Part shown: positions 33,078-41,654 of the stretch, in pieces | How the letters are laid out: each line of letters begins with the position of its first letter | Numbering within the stretch: position 1 is the stretch's first letter | Assembly (NCBI GenBank): GCA_047601745.1 | Contig: JASGIS010000001.1 | Span: 124,001 to 188,000 of the forward strand | From: JAKPAM01 sp047601745 | GTDB taxonomy: Bacteria > Pseudomonadota > Gammaproteobacteria > Burkholderiales > Burkholderiaceae_E | Direction of reading: 5' to 3' | DNA length: 64,000 bases | Position numbers and translations under genes: made by a program | Notes under the pieces: generated by a model | What the model saw: only the letters and a program-made list of their open reading frames with translations | Database searches by the model: none | Told to the model about the DNA's origin: nothing

Positions 33078-34101
33078 CGACATGCGGGACCGACCGGCGC
33101 CGGCCGACGACGGTCGCGGCGACGGCGACGGCGACGCCGGCATGACCGACATAACCGGCACCACCAGTACCATCGGCACCACCGGCACGACGGCGCCGAT
33201 CGCCGCCGAAGCGATGACCGTGCTGATCGTCGACGACCACGCCGATTCGCGCGCGTTCCTGCAGCACGAGCTCGAACGCGCCGGCTTCATCGTCCGCACC
33301 GCCGGCAGCGGCGAGCAGGCGCTGGCGGCGATCGCGTCCGCCCGTCCCGATGCGGTGCTGCTCGACGTCGTGATGCCCGGCATCGACGGCTTCGAGACCT
33401 GCGTGCGCATCCGCCGCCGGGATCGCGACCTGCCGATCCTGTTCATGACCGGCCTGGGCGAGACCGAACACATCCTGGAGGGCTTCCGGTCCGGCGGCAA
33501 CGACTACGTGCCCAAGCCGGTGCGCGCGTCCGAACTGGCCGCCCGGCTGGGCGCGCACACCCGCACCGCCCGCCTCGTCCGGGCCACGCGCGACGCGATC
33601 GATTCGAGCGAGCAGATGATGCTGGCGATCGACGCGCACGGCGTGCTGCTATGGGCGAACACGCGGATGATCCGGCTCGCCGACGGCCTCGGCCCCGGCT
33701 ACGCGCTCGCCGAACTCGGACCGCTGCCGTCGTGGCTGTCGCCGGTCGAGGCGCTGCTGCAGGACCCGTCGATGCTGAGCATCAAGGCCGGCCCGATGAC
33801 GCTGCACGCGCAGCGCCTGGACGAGCCGAACCCGTCGGTCTGCGTCGTGCGGCTCGACGCGGCGCCGCACGAGGCCGACGGCGTCCGTCCGCCCCGGCCG
33901 ATCGACCGGATGACCGCGCGCGAGAGCGAAGTGCTGCTGTGGGTGACGCGCGGCAAGACCAACCGCGACATCGCCGAGATCATCGGCATCAGCCCGCGCA
34001 CCGTCAACAAGCACCTCGAGCACATCTTCGAGAAGCTCGGCGTCGAGACGCGCACCGCCGCGGCGGCGATCGCCAGCAAGATGGATCTGGGCAAGGGCTG
34101 A
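33058..34101 (+). CDS. Two-component response regulator, receiver plus LuxR-type HTH
   Basis: The 347-residue regulator has a low-complexity N-terminus (TGTTSTIGTTGTTA), a receiver domain (about 53-165) with phospho-acceptor D103 (LLDVVMPGIDGF), T131 and K153, a PAS-like middle (about 170-270) and a LuxR/NarL HTH (about 281-335, NRDIAEIIGISPRTVNKHLE). Start choice is uncertain: GTG 33058 overlaps the kinase by 20 nt and has AGGA upstream; ATG 33082 lies 4 nt after the kinase stop; ATG 33142 is also possible. It presumably receives phosphate from the fused kinase and binds the palindrome at 29609. Its TGA stop is the insertion target of the IS element, which leaves the protein intact. Confidence 0.92.
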   Translation: MPRDRSDDMRDRPAPADDGRGDGDGDAGMTDITGTTSTIGTTGTTAPIAAEAMTVLIVDDHADSRAFLQHELERAGFIVRTAGSGEQALAAIASARPDAVLLDVVMPGIDGFETCVRIRRRDRDLPILFMTGLGETEHILEGFRSGGNDYVPKPVRASELAARLGAHTRTARLVRATRDAIDSSEQMMLAIDAHGVLLWANTRMIRLADGLGPGYALAELGPLPSWLSPVEALLQDPSMLSIKAGPMTLHAQRLDEPNPSVCVVRLDAAPHEADGVRPPRPIDRMTARESEVLLWVTRGKTNRDIAEIIGISPRTVNKHLEHIFEKLGVETRTAAAAIASKMDLGKG

Positions 34102-34118
34102 GAGGGTGTTTCCTAAAT
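34102..34118. repeat. Left terminal inverted repeat of the IS5-family element
   Basis: GAGGGTGTTTCCTAAAT differs at two positions from the right end. It contains the TAG stop codon of the transposase. Confidence 0.8.
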
Positions 34119-35276
34119 GAAAGGTTGCGCCAGCCTAGAAGCGAGGATACGCGCTTCGGTGAGCCAAACCCAGGCCAGCGGAGCCCATTGGGACCGATCG
34201 TGGTGAGCGATAAGACGACGTGCGCGCTCATTCCAAGCATGGGTGCGCTCGATGACCCAGCGCTTGGGTTGCACGACGAAGCCCTTGGTGAGGACCTCGG
34301 GCCACAGAGGCTGCTGCTCGGTCTGCCAGGTACCGGTGCGGCGATTGCCGGGATGGCGCACGATGTGTACCGCGATGGCGTGAGTCGCTTCGATGTTTTC
34401 GGCACATCGGCCGCCATAGGCCGCATCGACGAACAGGGCCTTGAGGCCGGGGACCTTGGCGCAGGCCAAGGCCACGACCGGTCCGGCCGCGTCGCGGTCC
34501 TGCACGCTGGCGGCGGTGATCGTCACGGCCAACAGCAACCCGAGCGTGTCCACGACCAGGTGGCGCTTGCGCCCCTTGACCTTTTTACCGGCGTCAAAGC
34601 CGGTGTCGCCGCCCTGAGCGGTGCTGCGGGTGCTCTGCGCATCGATGATGGCGGCGCTCGGGTCAGGTGTGCGTCCGATCCGATCGCGCCATTGCTGACG
34701 CAGCCGGTCGTGCATCAGCTCGAAGGTTCCAGCGTGCGCCCAGCCGCGAAACGCCTTGTACACCGCGCGCCAGGGGGCAAACGACTTGGGCAGCAACCGC
34801 CAGGCGCAACCGGTGCGCACGACATAGCAGCAGGCGTTCACGAGCGCGCGTCGCTCATGCGTGGGCGGCGCACCGCGTCCACCGTGGCGCTCGAACAAGT
34901 CGGCGACCAGCGCCCACTCGGCATCGGTCAGGTCCGTGTTCAGGCCGCTGGCGCCGTCCTGGCGGCGGTGCCGCTCGGTGTAGCCCACGCGAATCGGTGC
35001 GCCGCCTTGAACCGCTGCACGTACGGCAGGCTTGCGAATCGGCCTGATGCGCGTGATGCCCGCTTGCTTGAGCGCTTTGCGCACGGTGGCCGAGCACACG
35101 TTCAGATTGCAGCGGCGGTTGAACTCGCGCGTCAACTCGTCCAGCGACGAGCGCGGCAGTTCCTGCGCAATCTGAGCCAGGACCACGCCATGTTCAGACG
35201 TGAGCAGCGCCTTGCGTCCCGGACCTCGCTTGACTTGCAACTTCGATTCCAATCGACACCTCCCGCGTTGATCCAT
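34113..35276 (-). CDS. IS5-family transposase
   Basis: The 387-residue DDE transposase has an N-terminal winged-helix part (about 10-80, LTREFNRRCNLNVCSATVRK), a DUF4096-like segment (LTDAEWALVADLFERHGG) and a catalytic domain with Asp in AIIDAQSTRST, Asp in LFVDAAYGG and Glu in WVIERTHAWNERARR. No frameshift is seen, so the element is probably still mobile. The start at ATG 35276 lies inside the element; the open frame continues past the IS end but that part is not transposase-like. Confidence 0.9.
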   Translation of the reverse strand: MDQRGRCRLESKLQVKRGPGRKALLTSEHGVVLAQIAQELPRSSLDELTREFNRRCNLNVCSATVRKALKQAGITRIRPIRKPAVRAAVQGGAPIRVGYTERHRRQDGASGLNTDLTDAEWALVADLFERHGGRGAPPTHERRALVNACCYVVRTGCAWRLLPKSFAPWRAVYKAFRGWAHAGTFELMHDRLRQQWRDRIGRTPDPSAAIIDAQSTRSTAQGGDTGFDAGKKVKGRKRHLVVDTLGLLLAVTITAASVQDRDAAGPVVALACAKVPGLKALFVDAAYGGRCAENIEATHAIAVHIVRHPGNRRTGTWQTEQQPLWPEVLTKGFVVQPKRWVIERTHAWNERARRLIAHHDRSQWAPLAWVWLTEARILASRLAQPFI

Positions 35277-35304
35277 TCTAAATCGATCAACGCACGAGGT
35301 ATTG

Positions 35305-35321
35305 ATTTGGGATACACCCTC
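35305..35321. repeat. Right terminal inverted repeat of the IS5-family element
   Basis: Read inward from 35321 on the minus strand it is GAGGGTGTATCCCAAAT, matching the left repeat at 15 of 17 positions. Confidence 0.8.
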
Positions 35322-35640
35322 TGAGAATCTGTGAACGAACCAGCCACGGCCGCGCTCGCGGATGCCGCCCGCGCGCACGGCTGCCGCCGGGCGCGAACCG
35401 GCGGTCGCCGAACGGCGACGAACGGTCGATTCGGCGCGGCGCCGCGATCGCGGCCCTTCCCGTTTCGGCGTGACTTATTTCCGCTTGATGCCGGCGATCG
35501 GCCGGCGACCGACCGCTGATCGCCGATACCCGGCCAGCCGCTCGTGCATTCGTTGAATCAGCGGCGCTTTTTCCGTCAAATGCCTGCATACAACACGCAC
35601 AACACCGGACCGCCAGGGAACTTTGCGAAAGCAAATTCCC
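35322..35640. other. Non-coding gap between the IS element and the CAP gene
   Basis: The 319 bp restart with the duplicated TGA and the original sequence downstream of the response regulator. The first 200 bp are GC-rich with no gene-like frame. The last 120 bp are more AT-rich (CGCTTTTTCCGTCAAATG, TTTGCGAAAGCAAATT) and probably contain the CAP-gene promoter; TTTGC-GAAA-GCAAA at 35626-35637 is a small hairpin-like inverted repeat just before its start. Confidence 0.4.
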
Positions 35641-36267
35641 ATGTCCAAACCGATCAAGCAACTGCTGCAGTCCCTGGCCCTGATCGCCGCCTGCGCACTC
35701 CCTTGCGCTCACGCCCAGGCCCTGAACGACGAACTGGCCGCCGATACCGTCGCGCTGGTCAATCTCGTGCGCCAACGCCTGGATACCTGCCGTGAAACCG
35801 GCGGCATCACGAAGTCCGACCTGCAGAACGCGGCGATCGTCGCCAACGACCGTCCTTCGCTCGCATGGAACCCCAAGCTGGCGGCCATCGCCGCCCGGCA
35901 TGCGGCCAACATGGCCGACAACGGCTTCTTCGATCACGTCGACCCGCAGGGCCGCACGATCGGCAAGCGCACCACGGCCGGCGGCTACAAATGGAAGATC
36001 GTCGGCGAGAACATCGCCTCGGGCCAGGCCGACCTCGCCGAAGCGATGCGCGGCTGGCTGCAATCGGCCGCCCACTGCCGCAACCTGATCGATGCCCGCT
36101 TCACCGAGATCGGCCTGGCCAAGGTGGCCAGCAACGACGAGTACGGCACGTACTGGGTCATGGTGCTGGGCCGGCCGCAGGCCGGCGAGCAGGCGCCGGC
36201 CCCGCTGCGGCTGATCACCGCCAACGCGTCGGCCGCCGCATCGCGGCTGCTGGCCGCGCTGAACTAG
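35641..36267 (+). CDS. Secreted CAP/SCP-domain protein
   Basis: The 208-residue protein has a Sec signal peptide (KQLLQSLALIAACALPCAHA, cleavage near residue 25) and a CAP domain (about 40-195) similar to YkwD-like proteins. Key family elements are LAAIAARHAANMADNGFFDH with its His, WKIVGENIASGQ with Glu, and YGTYWVMVLGRPQ. It is predicted to be periplasmic or secreted. Function of bacterial CAP proteins is poorly defined. The start at ATG 35641 is preferred over TTG 35623. Monocistronic. Confidence 0.88.
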   Translation: MSKPIKQLLQSLALIAACALPCAHAQALNDELAADTVALVNLVRQRLDTCRETGGITKSDLQNAAIVANDRPSLAWNPKLAAIAARHAANMADNGFFDHVDPQGRTIGKRTTAGGYKWKIVGENIASGQADLAEAMRGWLQSAAHCRNLIDARFTEIGLAKVASNDEYGTYWVMVLGRPQAGEQAPAPLRLITANASAAASRLLAALN

Positions 36268-36313
36268 AACCTCGGCGCGGTACCAGGACAACCGATCCGG
36301 AACCTCGGCGCGG
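36267..36313. repeat. Short direct repeat GAACCTCGGCGCGG
   Basis: Two identical 14-bp copies (36267-36280 and 36300-36313), 33 bp apart, follow the CAP gene stop, each trailed by a similar AACCGATC sequence. It is a minor tandem duplication in the convergent intergenic gap; no terminator T-run is seen. Confidence 0.5.
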
Positions 36314-36374
36314 GGTCGGGGAAACCGATCACGCGCCGCCCGGGAAAGCCGTGCGGATATCGGCAATATCGTCG

Positions 36375-37073
36375 TCAACCGACGATGGGCACCGGACAGA
36401 CGTCGTAGGCGTGAGTGATGCAGCGTCCGAGAACCGGGTCGACGAGTTCGAACATGAAGCGACGCGCATGGCGCACACCGCCGATGACCGCGCAGGTCCC
36501 GCCGAACATCAGCATTCCAGGCGCCAGGCACCCTCCCTCGTCGGCGAAACGGGCCAGGAGCTCGCGCGGCGCGAGCAACGACGCGACTGAGCCTTCCTGA
36601 TACAACTTGGTCGCGCCGTCCTCGATGATCCGGCTGCACAACGACAACCGGTCCCAATGGGATTCCACTTCATCCAGCGGCCACAACGTTCGGGCAATCG
36701 GCTTGTCGCACAACTGCTTGGCTACCGTGATGCCCATGTGTTCGACGGCCCGGTCCGTATGGTCGGAGCCCGCTCCGATCCACAGGCGACCGTCGAGATC
36801 GAGGATCAGGTATTCGACTTCTCCGCTCGATCCCTCACCGATCACTTCGATCGCCGACGCCTGGGAAAGCCGGGAAACGCCGACGCGGTAGAACAGCGGT
36901 GTCTTCGCAGGCGGCGCGACGCCGATCTTCGCGAGTTCATCGATGTGATGCTGCAGGGCCTCCTTGTCGCGGCCGCTCCAGCCGCCGACGATCGCGGCAT
37001 GAACGGGCACCTGCCGGCGCTCGACGCCGTCCCGGCTGACGAGTTCGAAATCGAGGATGATGCTGGGCCGCAT
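36375..37073 (-). CDS. DUF2848 family protein
   Basis: The 232-residue cytosolic protein matches DUF2848, including GWSGRDKEALQHHIDELA near the start, IEVIGEGSSGEVEYLILDLD and WIGAGSDHTDRAVE. Family members are often found beside amidases and transporters and may be hydrolases related to the fumarylacetoacetate-hydrolase fold, but no activity is established. Last gene of the LysR-divergent operon, starting 13 bp after the amidase stop. Confidence 0.85.
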   Translation of the reverse strand: MRPSIILDFELVSRDGVERRQVPVHAAIVGGWSGRDKEALQHHIDELAKIGVAPPAKTPLFYRVGVSRLSQASAIEVIGEGSSGEVEYLILDLDGRLWIGAGSDHTDRAVEHMGITVAKQLCDKPIARTLWPLDEVESHWDRLSLCSRIIEDGATKLYQEGSVASLLAPRELLARFADEGGCLAPGMLMFGGTCAVIGGVRHARRFMFELVDPVLGRCITHAYDVCPVPIVG

Positions 37074-37086
37074 GGGCGTCTCCGGT

Positions 37087-38430
37087 TCAGGTCGATGCGA
37101 GGATGGCTTCCAGCCCTTGCGCGATGGCCAGCAGCCGGCGGTCTTGCAAGGTTTCGCCCACGAGCATCAGGCCCACGGGCGCGCTGCCCGGCTCGTGGCA
37201 AGGCAATGAAATGGCCGGGCGATCGAGAAAATTGGCGATCGACGTATTGCGCAGGCACAGCAGATTCATCGCCTGGGCGAGCGCCGGGTCGGCGAGCGCG
37301 GACAGCGCCGGCGGAGCGATCTGCACGGTCGGCAGGACCAGCGCGTCGTAGGAACGCGAGCGCGCGTGCACCGCCGCCATCATGTGTTGGCGGGCATGGA
37401 GGAGATCGATGTAGTCGGCCGCGCTCTGCGCACGCCCCGCCTCGAAGCGCGCGAGTATCCAAGGGTCGTACCGGTCGGCGCGCGAAGCCAGAAACGGCCG
37501 ATGCCAGGCGAAGGCTTCGGCGCCCACGAAGCCGCCCAGCCGGTTGATCTGCGGAAGCTGCGCCAGCTCGGGCACCCGTACCGGCATCAGCCGGACCCCT
37601 TGCCGGGACAGGCGGGTCAGCGCGGCGGAATAAGCGGCGGCGACGGATTCGTCGAGTCGTTCATCGACATGGCCCTCGACGACGCCCAGGCGCAAGCCGT
37701 CGGAGGGGAACGGAGCCTCGGCCACCCCGCTTCCCGAGCACAACACGTCGTCGAGGACGGCGCAACACGAAACGCTGCGCGCCAGCGTTCCGACCGCATC
37801 CAGCGTCTCGGACAGCGGCACCGAACCTCGCGTGGAGACGCGCCGCGCGGTCGGCTTGAAGCCGACGATGCCGCAGAACGCGGCCGGAATCCGGCATGAG
37901 CCTCCGGTGTCCGAGCCGAGTGCGGCGGGCACCATGCCGTCGGCGACGGCGACCGCGCCGCCGGAACTGGAGCCGCCCGGAATGCGTCCGGTCTGCCGAT
38001 CGAACGGGTTGAGCGGCACGCTGAAGTGCGCGTTCAGACCCAGTCCCGAGTAAGCGAACTCGGTCATATGGTTCTTGCCGACGATGATGAAACCGGCCCG
38101 CCGCAGCGCGGCCACGGCGTCGGCATCGGAGACGGCCGGCGCCTGCCCGTCGAGCACGCGCGAGCCGGCCCGCGTGACCGCTCCGCGCGTATCGAACAGA
38201 TCCTTGACGGCGATGGGAATACCGGCGAAGGGCGGCATCGCGCCCCCGGCGCGGCGCGCGGCATCGACGCGATCCGCCTCCAGACGAGCCTCGTTCGCGA
38301 ACACGGACAGGAAGGCGCGCGGCCCTTCGCCGCCCGGCGCCTCGATGGCCGAAAGACTGGCCTCGATCAGATCGCGGCACAGGATCCGGCCGTCGTCGAG
38401 TCGTTGCTTGATATCGAGCAGAAGGTGCAT
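37087..38430 (-). CDS. Amidase signature family protein
   Basis: The 447-residue hydrolase has the Ser-cisSer-Lys triad: K76 (PIAVKDLFD), S154 (GGSSSGGAVAVADG) and S178 (GSDTGGSCRIPAAF). It cleaves an amide bond; the substrate is unknown. Relatives include GatA, allophanate hydrolase and aryl-malonate amidases. No GatB/GatC genes are present, so it is catabolic rather than a tRNA amidotransferase. The start is ATG 38430. It follows the cupin gene by 43 bp and probably acts on a compound imported by the adjacent ABC transporter. Confidence 0.9.
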   Translation of the reverse strand: MHLLLDIKQRLDDGRILCRDLIEASLSAIEAPGGEGPRAFLSVFANEARLEADRVDAARRAGGAMPPFAGIPIAVKDLFDTRGAVTRAGSRVLDGQAPAVSDADAVAALRRAGFIIVGKNHMTEFAYSGLGLNAHFSVPLNPFDRQTGRIPGGSSSGGAVAVADGMVPAALGSDTGGSCRIPAAFCGIVGFKPTARRVSTRGSVPLSETLDAVGTLARSVSCCAVLDDVLCSGSGVAEAPFPSDGLRLGVVEGHVDERLDESVAAAYSAALTRLSRQGVRLMPVRVPELAQLPQINRLGGFVGAEAFAWHRPFLASRADRYDPWILARFEAGRAQSAADYIDLLHARQHMMAAVHARSRSYDALVLPTVQIAPPALSALADPALAQAMNLLCLRNTSIANFLDRPAISLPCHEPGSAPVGLMLVGETLQDRRLLAIAQGLEAILAST

Positions 38431-38473
38431 GACGCGTGCGCGACCGGGCCTCGCGGCCGATCGACGTCCTGGC

Positions 38474-38854
38474 TCATTGAGGGTCGTAGTAGTGCTGTTC
38501 GAGCAGCAGGCAGCCATCCTCGGACCTGAACGGACCATGCGCGACGCCTGGCGGCCGGCAGCAGTAGGTGCCGGGGCCGTACCTGTCGCCGCCTCGGCCC
38601 TGGGTATCGTTGCCGACCCACAGATCGCCGGAGATCACGAACACCTCTTCCCAATAGTCGTGTTTGAACGGCGCCGTCGAATACGTCCCCGCCTCCAGGC
38701 GGAGCAGGCGGGTGTGGCCGCCTCGGCGATTGGCGGTGTCGAGGGTGCCGGAGAGGATCTTCTGCTTGAACCCCGACGGGTAAGCGGCGGGTGTTTCCCA
38801 GCCTTCGTTCATGTCGATCTGATAGAACTCTCGGTGCGCTTTGTTGACAGGCAT
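38474..38854 (-). CDS. Cupin-domain protein
   Basis: The 126-residue single-domain cupin has a beta-barrel core with FKHDYWEEVFVISGDLWVGN (motif 1, one His and Glu) and PGTYCCRPPGVAHGPF (motif 2, His). These residues could bind a metal. The protein could be an isomerase, a ligand sensor or a small dioxygenase; the sequence does not decide. It lies between the ABC permease and the amidase genes in one operon. The start is preceded by AAAGGAGC. Confidence 0.82.
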   Translation of the reverse strand: MPVNKAHREFYQIDMNEGWETPAAYPSGFKQKILSGTLDTANRRGGHTRLLRLEAGTYSTAPFKHDYWEEVFVISGDLWVGNDTQGRGGDRYGPGTYCCRPPGVAHGPFRSEDGCLLLEQHYYDPQ

Positions 38855-38912
38855 GGCGTTGCTCCTTTGAGGCTTGGCCCGGGAATGGGTCAGAACACGC
38901 TCCGGCGTCCGG

Positions 38913-39719
38913 CTACTTCGGCGGCTTGCGGTGCGACGTGAATTTCCACGGCATGGCGCGCCGTTCCAGCAGATCGAGCGAACCGATCAGCACCACGCCG
39001 ATGACGGACAGCAGCAGCAGGGACGCGAACACGCGGGGCGTGTCGAACTGCCCCTGCGCGACCAGGATCACGTGCCCGAGGCCGGTCTGCGACGAAACGA
39101 ATTCACCGACGATGGCACCGACCAGGGCCAGCGACATCGCCACTTTCATGCCCGCGAAGATGGAAGGCAGCGCGGCGTGGAGGCGGATTCGCGTGAGCAC
39201 CTTCCAGCGCGAGCCTCGCAACGCGGTCGCCATGTCCAGGACGTCCTGGTGCACGGAGCGCAAACCCAACGACGCGTCGATCACGACCGCGAAGACGGCG
39301 ATCATCATGGCGATGACGACCTTCGTGAACGTGCCGGTACCGAACCAGATCAGGCAAAGCGGCGCGACCGCGACCTTGGGAACGCTGTTGAGCGCGACGA
39401 ACAACGGAAACAGAAGGCGGTCGAGCAACGGCGATTCCACCAGCACCACCGCGAACGCCACACCCAGCACCGTCGCGACCACGAAGCCGGCGACGGTGAT
39501 CCCGGCCGTGTAGGCCGCCTGGACGGCGAACCAGCCCGGGAAGTCGGCCAGGTCCTTGATCACCAGACTGGGCGGCGGAATCAGGAAGGTCGGCACGTCG
39601 AAGAAGCGCACCAGCACCTCCCACGCCGCGACGAAACCGGCGAGCCCGACGATCGACCACAGCGCCTTCTTCACGCCGCCGCCGGCCGAAGCCCTTGCCG
39701 GATGCACGGCGCTACTCAT
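38913..39719 (-). CDS. ABC transporter permease (SsuC/TauC/NMT1-type)
   Basis: The 268-residue inner-membrane permease has about six helices and the binding-protein-dependent transport signature around ALRGSRWKVLTRIRLHAALP, which contacts the ATPase. It belongs to the nitrate/taurine/pyrimidine-precursor branch. The start at ATG 39719 overlaps the ATPase stop by 8 nt. Part of the binding protein-ATPase-permease-cupin-amidase-DUF2848 operon. Confidence 0.9.
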   Translation of the reverse strand: MSSAVHPARASAGGGVKKALWSIVGLAGFVAAWEVLVRFFDVPTFLIPPPSLVIKDLADFPGWFAVQAAYTAGITVAGFVVATVLGVAFAVVLVESPLLDRLLFPLFVALNSVPKVAVAPLCLIWFGTGTFTKVVIAMMIAVFAVVIDASLGLRSVHQDVLDMATALRGSRWKVLTRIRLHAALPSIFAGMKVAMSLALVGAIVGEFVSSQTGLGHVILVAQGQFDTPRVFASLLLLSVIGVVLIGSLDLLERRAMPWKFTSHRKPPK

Positions 39720-40497
39720 GGATGACACCCATTTGCTCGAAACATCCCCGGAAATGCCGCGACAACGCACCGAACGCCGGCGTTTCGCGAACGGCCAGGC
39801 GGCGCGGCTCGCCCAGGTCGACGGCGACGTCATCGACGATCTGCCCCGGGCGCGGCTTGAACATCACCACCCGCGACGACAGGAACACCGCCTCGGTGAT
39901 GCTGTGGGTGACGAACACCACCGTCATGCGTTCGGCTTCCCACAACTTGCGCAGATCGACGTTCAACTGGTCTCGCGTCAACGCGTCCAGTGCGCCGAAT
40001 GGTTCGTCCATCAGCAGCAATCCGGGCGTCATCAGCAGCGCCCGGCAGATCGCGACCCGCTGGCGCATGCCACCGGACAGCGCGTGAGGATAGGCATGGA
40101 CGAAGTCCGTCAGCCCCACCATGTCCAGTAGTTCGCGCCCGCGGGCCTCGTAGCGTTGGCGCGGCTCTCCGCGAAAGTCGGCCGGCAGGAGCACGTTATC
40201 GAGCACGTCGGCCCACTCCAGCAGCGCGTCGCGCTGCAAGGCCAGCCCCAGGTTCGCCGGCGGTCCGTCCACGCGAACGCCGTCGATTGCCAGCAGCCCG
40301 TCGCTGGGCCTGTCGAGACCGGCCATGCAGCGCAGCATCGTGCTCTTGCCGCAGCCGCTCGGGCCGAGGAAGCTGACGAATTCGCCCTGCGCGATGGACA
40401 GATCGATCCGGTCGAGCGCCAGCACGTCGCCGAAGCGCCGCGTCATGCTTTCGGCGCGGATGGGCACGGCTGTCCGGCCGCGTTCACTTGCCGACAT
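39712..40497 (-). CDS. ABC transporter ATP-binding protein (SsuB/TauB-type)
   Basis: The 261-residue ATPase has Walker A GPSGCGKST (about 44-52), signature LSGGMRQRVAICRAL and Walker B LLLMDEPFGALDALT, with the switch His in VFVTHSITEA. The start at ATG 40497 overlaps the binding-protein gene's stop by 14 nt. It powers the adjacent permease. Confidence 0.92.
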   Translation of the reverse strand: MSASERGRTAVPIRAESMTRRFGDVLALDRIDLSIAQGEFVSFLGPSGCGKSTMLRCMAGLDRPSDGLLAIDGVRVDGPPANLGLALQRDALLEWADVLDNVLLPADFRGEPRQRYEARGRELLDMVGLTDFVHAYPHALSGGMRQRVAICRALLMTPGLLLMDEPFGALDALTRDQLNVDLRKLWEAERMTVVFVTHSITEAVFLSSRVVMFKPRPGQIVDDVAVDLGEPRRLAVRETPAFGALSRHFRGCFEQMGVIHE

Positions 40498-41542
40498 CCG
40501 GACCGCTCCCGTGGCTGACCCGATCCACGATCCCGGCATCGAGCAGCGACGACGTGAAGTAGTCCGCGGCACTCGCGGTCGTCGGCACCAGCCCCGCATC
40601 ACCGAGAATCTTCAGCGTCGATTGCCAATGCGCGGCCGAAACCGCGAGCGCGGGCGAACCTTCGCCGCCGGGCAACGCCACGTACTTACCCAGTTCCTCG
40701 ATCTGCCCTCGCAGAACCGCCGGCTGCAAGCGCGCTTGCGGGCTGGCGGCCATGATGGCCTGCACGGCCTCGTCCTCATGCCCGGCGAAAATGTAGTTCC
40801 ACGTCCCGGCCACGACGCTGGCGAACCGCCCCAAGACCGCGGAACGTTTGGAGATGGCGTCCTCGGTGGCGAACAGGCCGTAGCCCAGAAAGTTCAGACC
40901 ATGATCGGAAAACCGCAGCACGTCCGCCGGACGCCGCGCCTGGAACTGCGGCAGCGTGAAGGTCGGGCTGGAGAAGATGCCGTCGACCCGCCTGTTCACG
41001 TAGAGACCGACCTTGGCCGACGCATCCACGCTTTGCAACGTCAAGTCGTTTCGTGAAAGACCGCCGGCCGCCAGGAACTTGTCGAGGAATGGCGCTTCCA
41101 GCGATCCCGGCGTGTACGCGATCGTCTTACCCTTGATGTCGGCGATGCGCGTGACGCCGGCGGCCTTATCGGTCAGCAGGCAGATGTCGTTCTGCCCGAA
41201 CAGCGTCGCGATCGATCGGACCGGCACTCCCTTGCCTCGAGCGATCGCCATCGGACCGAGCGATGCATGGCCGACGTCGTATTGGCCGTTGCCGACGATC
41301 TGCACGGTAGCGACCGACCCATTACCGTCATCGAATGAGGGCTCGATACCGACGTCCGCGAACCAGCCTTTCGTGTGGGCCAGACGAAAAGGGGCGTGAA
41401 TCCCCCAAGGCGTGTAGTCCAGCCGAACCGCCAGCTTCTCCCGGTCTGCGGCCATCGCCGAACGGGCATGGAGGATGGTTGGAAACCCGATCATTGCGCC
41501 CGCTGCGGCGATGACTCTGCGTCTGTTCATCAGGTGTTGCAT
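40484..41542 (-). CDS. NMT1/THI5-like ABC transporter substrate-binding protein
   Basis: The 352-residue periplasmic protein begins with a twin-arginine-like signal (MNRRRVIAAAGAMIGFP, cleavage near SAMAA). The mature protein has the NMT1 pattern: VRLDYTPWGIHAPFRLAHTK, GWFADVGIEPSFDDGNGS and ADIKGKTIAYTPGSLEAPFL. Such proteins bind pyrimidines, sulfonates or aromatic acids; the real substrate is unknown. Starts at ATG 41542 or 41530 are possible. Divergent from a LysR gene across 166 bp. Confidence 0.88.
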   Translation of the reverse strand: MQHLMNRRRVIAAAGAMIGFPTILHARSAMAADREKLAVRLDYTPWGIHAPFRLAHTKGWFADVGIEPSFDDGNGSVATVQIVGNGQYDVGHASLGPMAIARGKGVPVRSIATLFGQNDICLLTDKAAGVTRIADIKGKTIAYTPGSLEAPFLDKFLAAGGLSRNDLTLQSVDASAKVGLYVNRRVDGIFSSPTFTLPQFQARRPADVLRFSDHGLNFLGYGLFATEDAISKRSAVLGRFASVVAGTWNYIFAGHEDEAVQAIMAASPQARLQPAVLRGQIEELGKYVALPGGEGSPALAVSAAHWQSTLKILGDAGLVPTTASAADYFTSSLLDAGIVDRVSHGSGPDVGK

Positions 41543-41654
41543 GACGCCCTTCCGTTGTAGCGATCTCTTGGTGTCGGCCTTGGTGGGTAGCCGCTCTTTC
41601 GTGGCGCTGGGAGGCCAGCCCTGGGGAATTCTTGAGTCGCCCACCTATAAAAGC

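Larger units (their letters stand above)
34102..35321 (-). mobile_element. IS5-family insertion sequence
   Basis: The element is 1220 bp with imperfect terminal inverted repeats, GAGGGTGTTTCCTAAAT at 34102-34118 and GAGGGTGTATCCCAAAT read inward from 35321. TGA flanks it on both sides (34099-34101 and 35322-35324), probably a 3-bp target duplication. It holds one intact transposase gene. Insertion is exactly at the response-regulator stop codon. The transposase stop codon lies inside the left terminal repeat, a compact layout typical of the family. Confidence 0.88.

Noticed and set aside
28067..33145. 1692-residue plus-strand open frame
   Set aside because: It runs antisense through urtA/urtB and then out of frame through the kinase gene; the translation is Arg/Ala/Gly-rich with no domains. 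It exists because of extreme GC content.
30918..33500. 860-residue minus-strand open frame
   Set aside because: Antisense to the kinase and response regulator genes; low-complexity translation without recognisable motifs.
33058..34101. Response regulator truncated by the IS element
   Set aside because: Removing the IS and one TGA copy restores the same stop codon, and the LuxR HTH is complete.
34113..35378. Transposase starting at 35378
   Set aside because: The first 34 residues would be encoded outside or across the right terminal repeat; ATG 35276 within the element is the sensible start.
37087..38430. GatA subunit of tRNA amidotransferase
   Set aside because: The triad is shared by all amidase-signature proteins, but no gatB/gatC are present and the context is a transporter operon.
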